Part shown: one piece after another, positions 6,301 through 7,010 of the stretch
Numbering within the stretch: the first letter of the stretch is position 1
Layout: each line of letters opens with the position of its first letter
Source of the DNA: an uncultured bacterium
Lineage (GTDB): Bacteria > Verrucomicrobiota > Kiritimatiellia > RFP12 > UBA1067
DNA length: 7,010 nucleotides
Assembly (NCBI GenBank): GCA_902779075.1
Contig: CACZAK010000224.1
Coordinates: 1-7,010, forward strand
Direction: 5' to 3'
The notes under the pieces: generated by a model
What the model was told of the DNA's origin: nothing
The model's input: only the letters and a program-made list of their open reading frames with translations
Databases searched by the model: none
Made by a program: the position numbers and the translations under genes

Positions 6301-7010
6301 CTACGAACGGCGTCGTCCCGGCATAACCGGCGCGAACCGGCTTCCCGCGGCGTCCTTCCGTCTGCACGGAAAGTTCTTCTTCGAGGAACTGGACTTCCGC
6401 ACGTATGCGATGGTCGAGCCGTGGTCCGGTCCGTCGTCGGCGATCGGCCTCGGACAGGCCTCGGACTTCGGCATGTGGCAGAGCATTTTCCGCAAGGATG
6501 CCGGCGTCATGGTCGCGCAGGGCATGGGCTGGTGGTTCTACGACATGGCGAACGGCTGGTTTTCCGCGCCGGAAATCGTCGACGACATCGCAACAGCGCT
6601 CAAGGCGGATGCCGCGGGGCGGCGTGCCGGGCTGACGGACTGGAAACCCGGCGTCGCGCTTGTCGTGGACGAGGCGGGGCTTCTCGGCTGGGCGGACGGC
6701 ATGAAGTTCCTGCCGCGTCCCGCGGACTTCAGCTATGCCGACCAGCTGTTCCTGCTTGCGCGTTCCGGCGTGCCGTTCGACAGCTATCTCCTTGAGGACG
6801 TTCTCGTGAATCCGGCGCTGCTCGAACCCTACAGGATGGTTGCCTTCAACCTGATGCGCCGCGTCGACGCGCCGCGTGCGGATCTGATACGCCGTCTTTC
6901 GTCCGCGAAGCGCACGTTCCTCTATCTTCCGCGGTGCGGCGAGCTGGGCGGGCTTGCCGAGGCGACGGGAATGACGCTCGTCTGCGGCGAAAAGGCCGAC
7001 CACACGGTTG
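3344..7010 (+). CDS. Large exported two-module glycoside hydrolase (MGH1/GH63-like plus GH42-like), 3' truncated by window
   Basis: The frame is open for 1,222 codons and runs off the right edge. A short hydrophobic leader (to ~AGA, residue 18) suggests export, though it lacks a basic n-region. Module 1 (~30-470) matches the MGH1-like alpha-toroid glycosidases related to GH63. It has EFLPDVPWAGKYNTIVCPAG (55-74), DDREGSEYSL (172-181), NSAMYGEAKAIAEIA (191-205), WNGPSWPFATS (310-320), PWIDENLDPFTG (365-376), NHSTFADLVISGLCGLRP (398-415) and RTGRRYGKG (452-460). By pattern, Glu178 and Glu369 are the best acid/base candidates. A beta-rich linker (~480-670) resembles a carbohydrate-binding domain. 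Module 2 (~745-1222+) resembles GH42-like beta-galactosidases: ASYVIP (834-839), WRDGVKRCLKSLVAEL (856-871), RIVGIHTFGYQDG (879-891), YPDYSAPA (897-904), FFFEELDFRTY (1011-1021) and GWWFYDMANGWF (1062-1073). A Rossmann-like segment begins at ~1103. It probably cleaves complex polysaccharides or glycans; the substrate is unknown. Confidence 0.85.
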   Translation, partial: MISATLFAAALAAAPAGAVPSFECPDADINRTYEFRWRAFGRHCVKTPEGWVVTEFLPDVPWAGKYNTIVCPAGHHLREARWMHDTSVASDYARFWFGTNGAHRVKYCTWIGSSLIDVVRVTGDASTAVELLDPIVALYESWETKPIVYRTCPEGEPFPMGGDGKGMFTSVDDREGSEYSLGRDGYRPLFNSAMYGEAKAIAEIARLAKRADIAARFSRKAEALGRGIREKLWDPELSFFTTVRTNGTRSTVRELHGYAPWYFGMPLAGFGDAWAQVESEEGFAAPFGLCFAERRAPGFRIAYDGHPCQWNGPSWPFATSIVLTGLANAIAEGSSGDVGRETYVKLLHQYAAQQVRRTEDGKAIPWIDENLDPFTGVWLSRAILHAQGKKDERGEDYNHSTFADLVISGLCGLRPQLDGALEIRPLIPDSWDFTCLENVHVRGRNISLYWDRTGRRYGKGAGFSVWADGREVHRAGAPAPCRLFDPRPLTAGWENKDPDRKEFPTEGVIWRAAGCADAAFSVIRAGGAEGSVEVKNGVVRIVKTNEKGYLIVEGPEFATAEPDQSVRLLADVAVTGSNGDYCHGFLRAHGRKPGYGISELFEKDYAGGGIPESLGLPNSPCGQTYRKYASEVAHDGVLTPAIVVAGNPSVSVWSNWSVSSLKAEKLAWGRKYSTWGVPRERDRMDEAAYDRGLAADVQHTAKVVKGKCGPELRVDGRAVQPVIYKGRHCSVEQIPPPELFAGHTVTNAHIPLMVKDIRLGRVPGCRGYWTKDGFDAKGAVREIKDSMRLVPDVPFVLAIGCNAYPEFAESEHPDEAWRHKDGKVVLGNSGSCVASYVIPTAGAKLWPWPSYSSRAWRDGVKRCLKSLVAELKAQGLDKRIVGIHTFGYQDGQFSVCYPDYSAPAKAEYADFCHEGGHVSTNYEFFCKQTGLRAQEEFAREFRCLMGKDVVSIMWCQSPHRANAATSWNIGEFLRSDAMDILVAQPNYERRRPGITGANRLPAASFRLHGKFFFEELDFRTYAMVEPWSGPSSAIGLGQASDFGMWQSIFRKDAGVMVAQGMGWWFYDMANGWFSAPEIVDDIATALKADAAGRRAGLTDWKPGVALVVDEAGLLGWADGMKFLPRPADFSYADQLFLLARSGVPFDSYLLEDVLVNPALLEPYRMVAFNLMRRVDAPRADLIRRLSSAKRTFLYLPRCGELGGLAEATGMTLVCGEKADHTV

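Noticed and set aside
5635..6795. A 386-codon plus-strand frame within the GH42-like module
   Set aside because: It is out of frame with the conserved motifs and encodes an Arg/Gly-rich low-complexity protein, a GC-rich shadow.
3308..7003. A 1,231-codon open frame on the minus strand opposite the glycoside hydrolase gene
   Set aside because: It is in codon register with the plus-strand gene, so it stays open simply because that gene uses no TTA, CTA or TCA codons, as expected at high GC3. Its translation is Arg/Val/Ala-rich with no domain motifs, whereas the plus strand shows two sets of conserved enzyme motifs.
1..7010. CRISPR arrays, tRNA or rRNA genes, insertion sequences, attachment sites
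   Set aside because: I saw no regularly spaced repeats, cloverleaf-like sequence, rRNA signature, transposase motif or terminal inverted repeats on either strand.

Overview
The window is GC-rich, densely coding DNA read entirely on the plus strand. It most resembles a genome of the Kiritimatiellota/Lentisphaerota branch of the Verrucomicrobiota-type bacteria. That placement is inferred from gene content: a sigma factor, an exported SUMF1-fold protein with a WPW-type N-terminal domain, and very large exported glycoside hydrolases. No rRNA or other phylogenetic marker is present, so it is tentative.

Layout. Bases 2-322 hold the 3' end of hrpB, an ATP-dependent helicase gene with a housekeeping character. 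A 114-base gap (323-436) contains a perfect 16-bp palindrome and no convincing sigma-70 promoter. From 437 to the right edge, genes are packed with 4-base overlaps or gaps of 19-24 bases and look like one transcription unit. They are an ECF-type sigma factor (437-1003), an anti-sigma-like membrane protein joined to a second, export-signal-bearing protein (1000-1986), an exported SUMF1/formylglycine-generating-enzyme-fold protein (2011-3324), and a giant exported protein that starts at 3344 and runs off the window. The giant protein carries an MGH1/GH63-like alpha-toroid module followed by a GH42-like beta-galactosidase-type module.

How they may work together (inference). The sigma factor and its overlapping membrane partner form a plausible surface-signalling switch. 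The genes downstream encode envelope or exported proteins, including a polysaccharide-degrading enzyme, that the switch could control.

The most notable points are as follows. (1) A GGGG run at 1330-1333 hides what looks like an ancestral stop/start junction between two genes. (2) The SUMF1 protein lacks one of the two active-site cysteines of true formylglycine-generating enzymes. (3) Two glycosidase modules normally met as separate proteins are joined in one chain. (4) A Gln sits where the second module is expected to carry its acid/base Glu.
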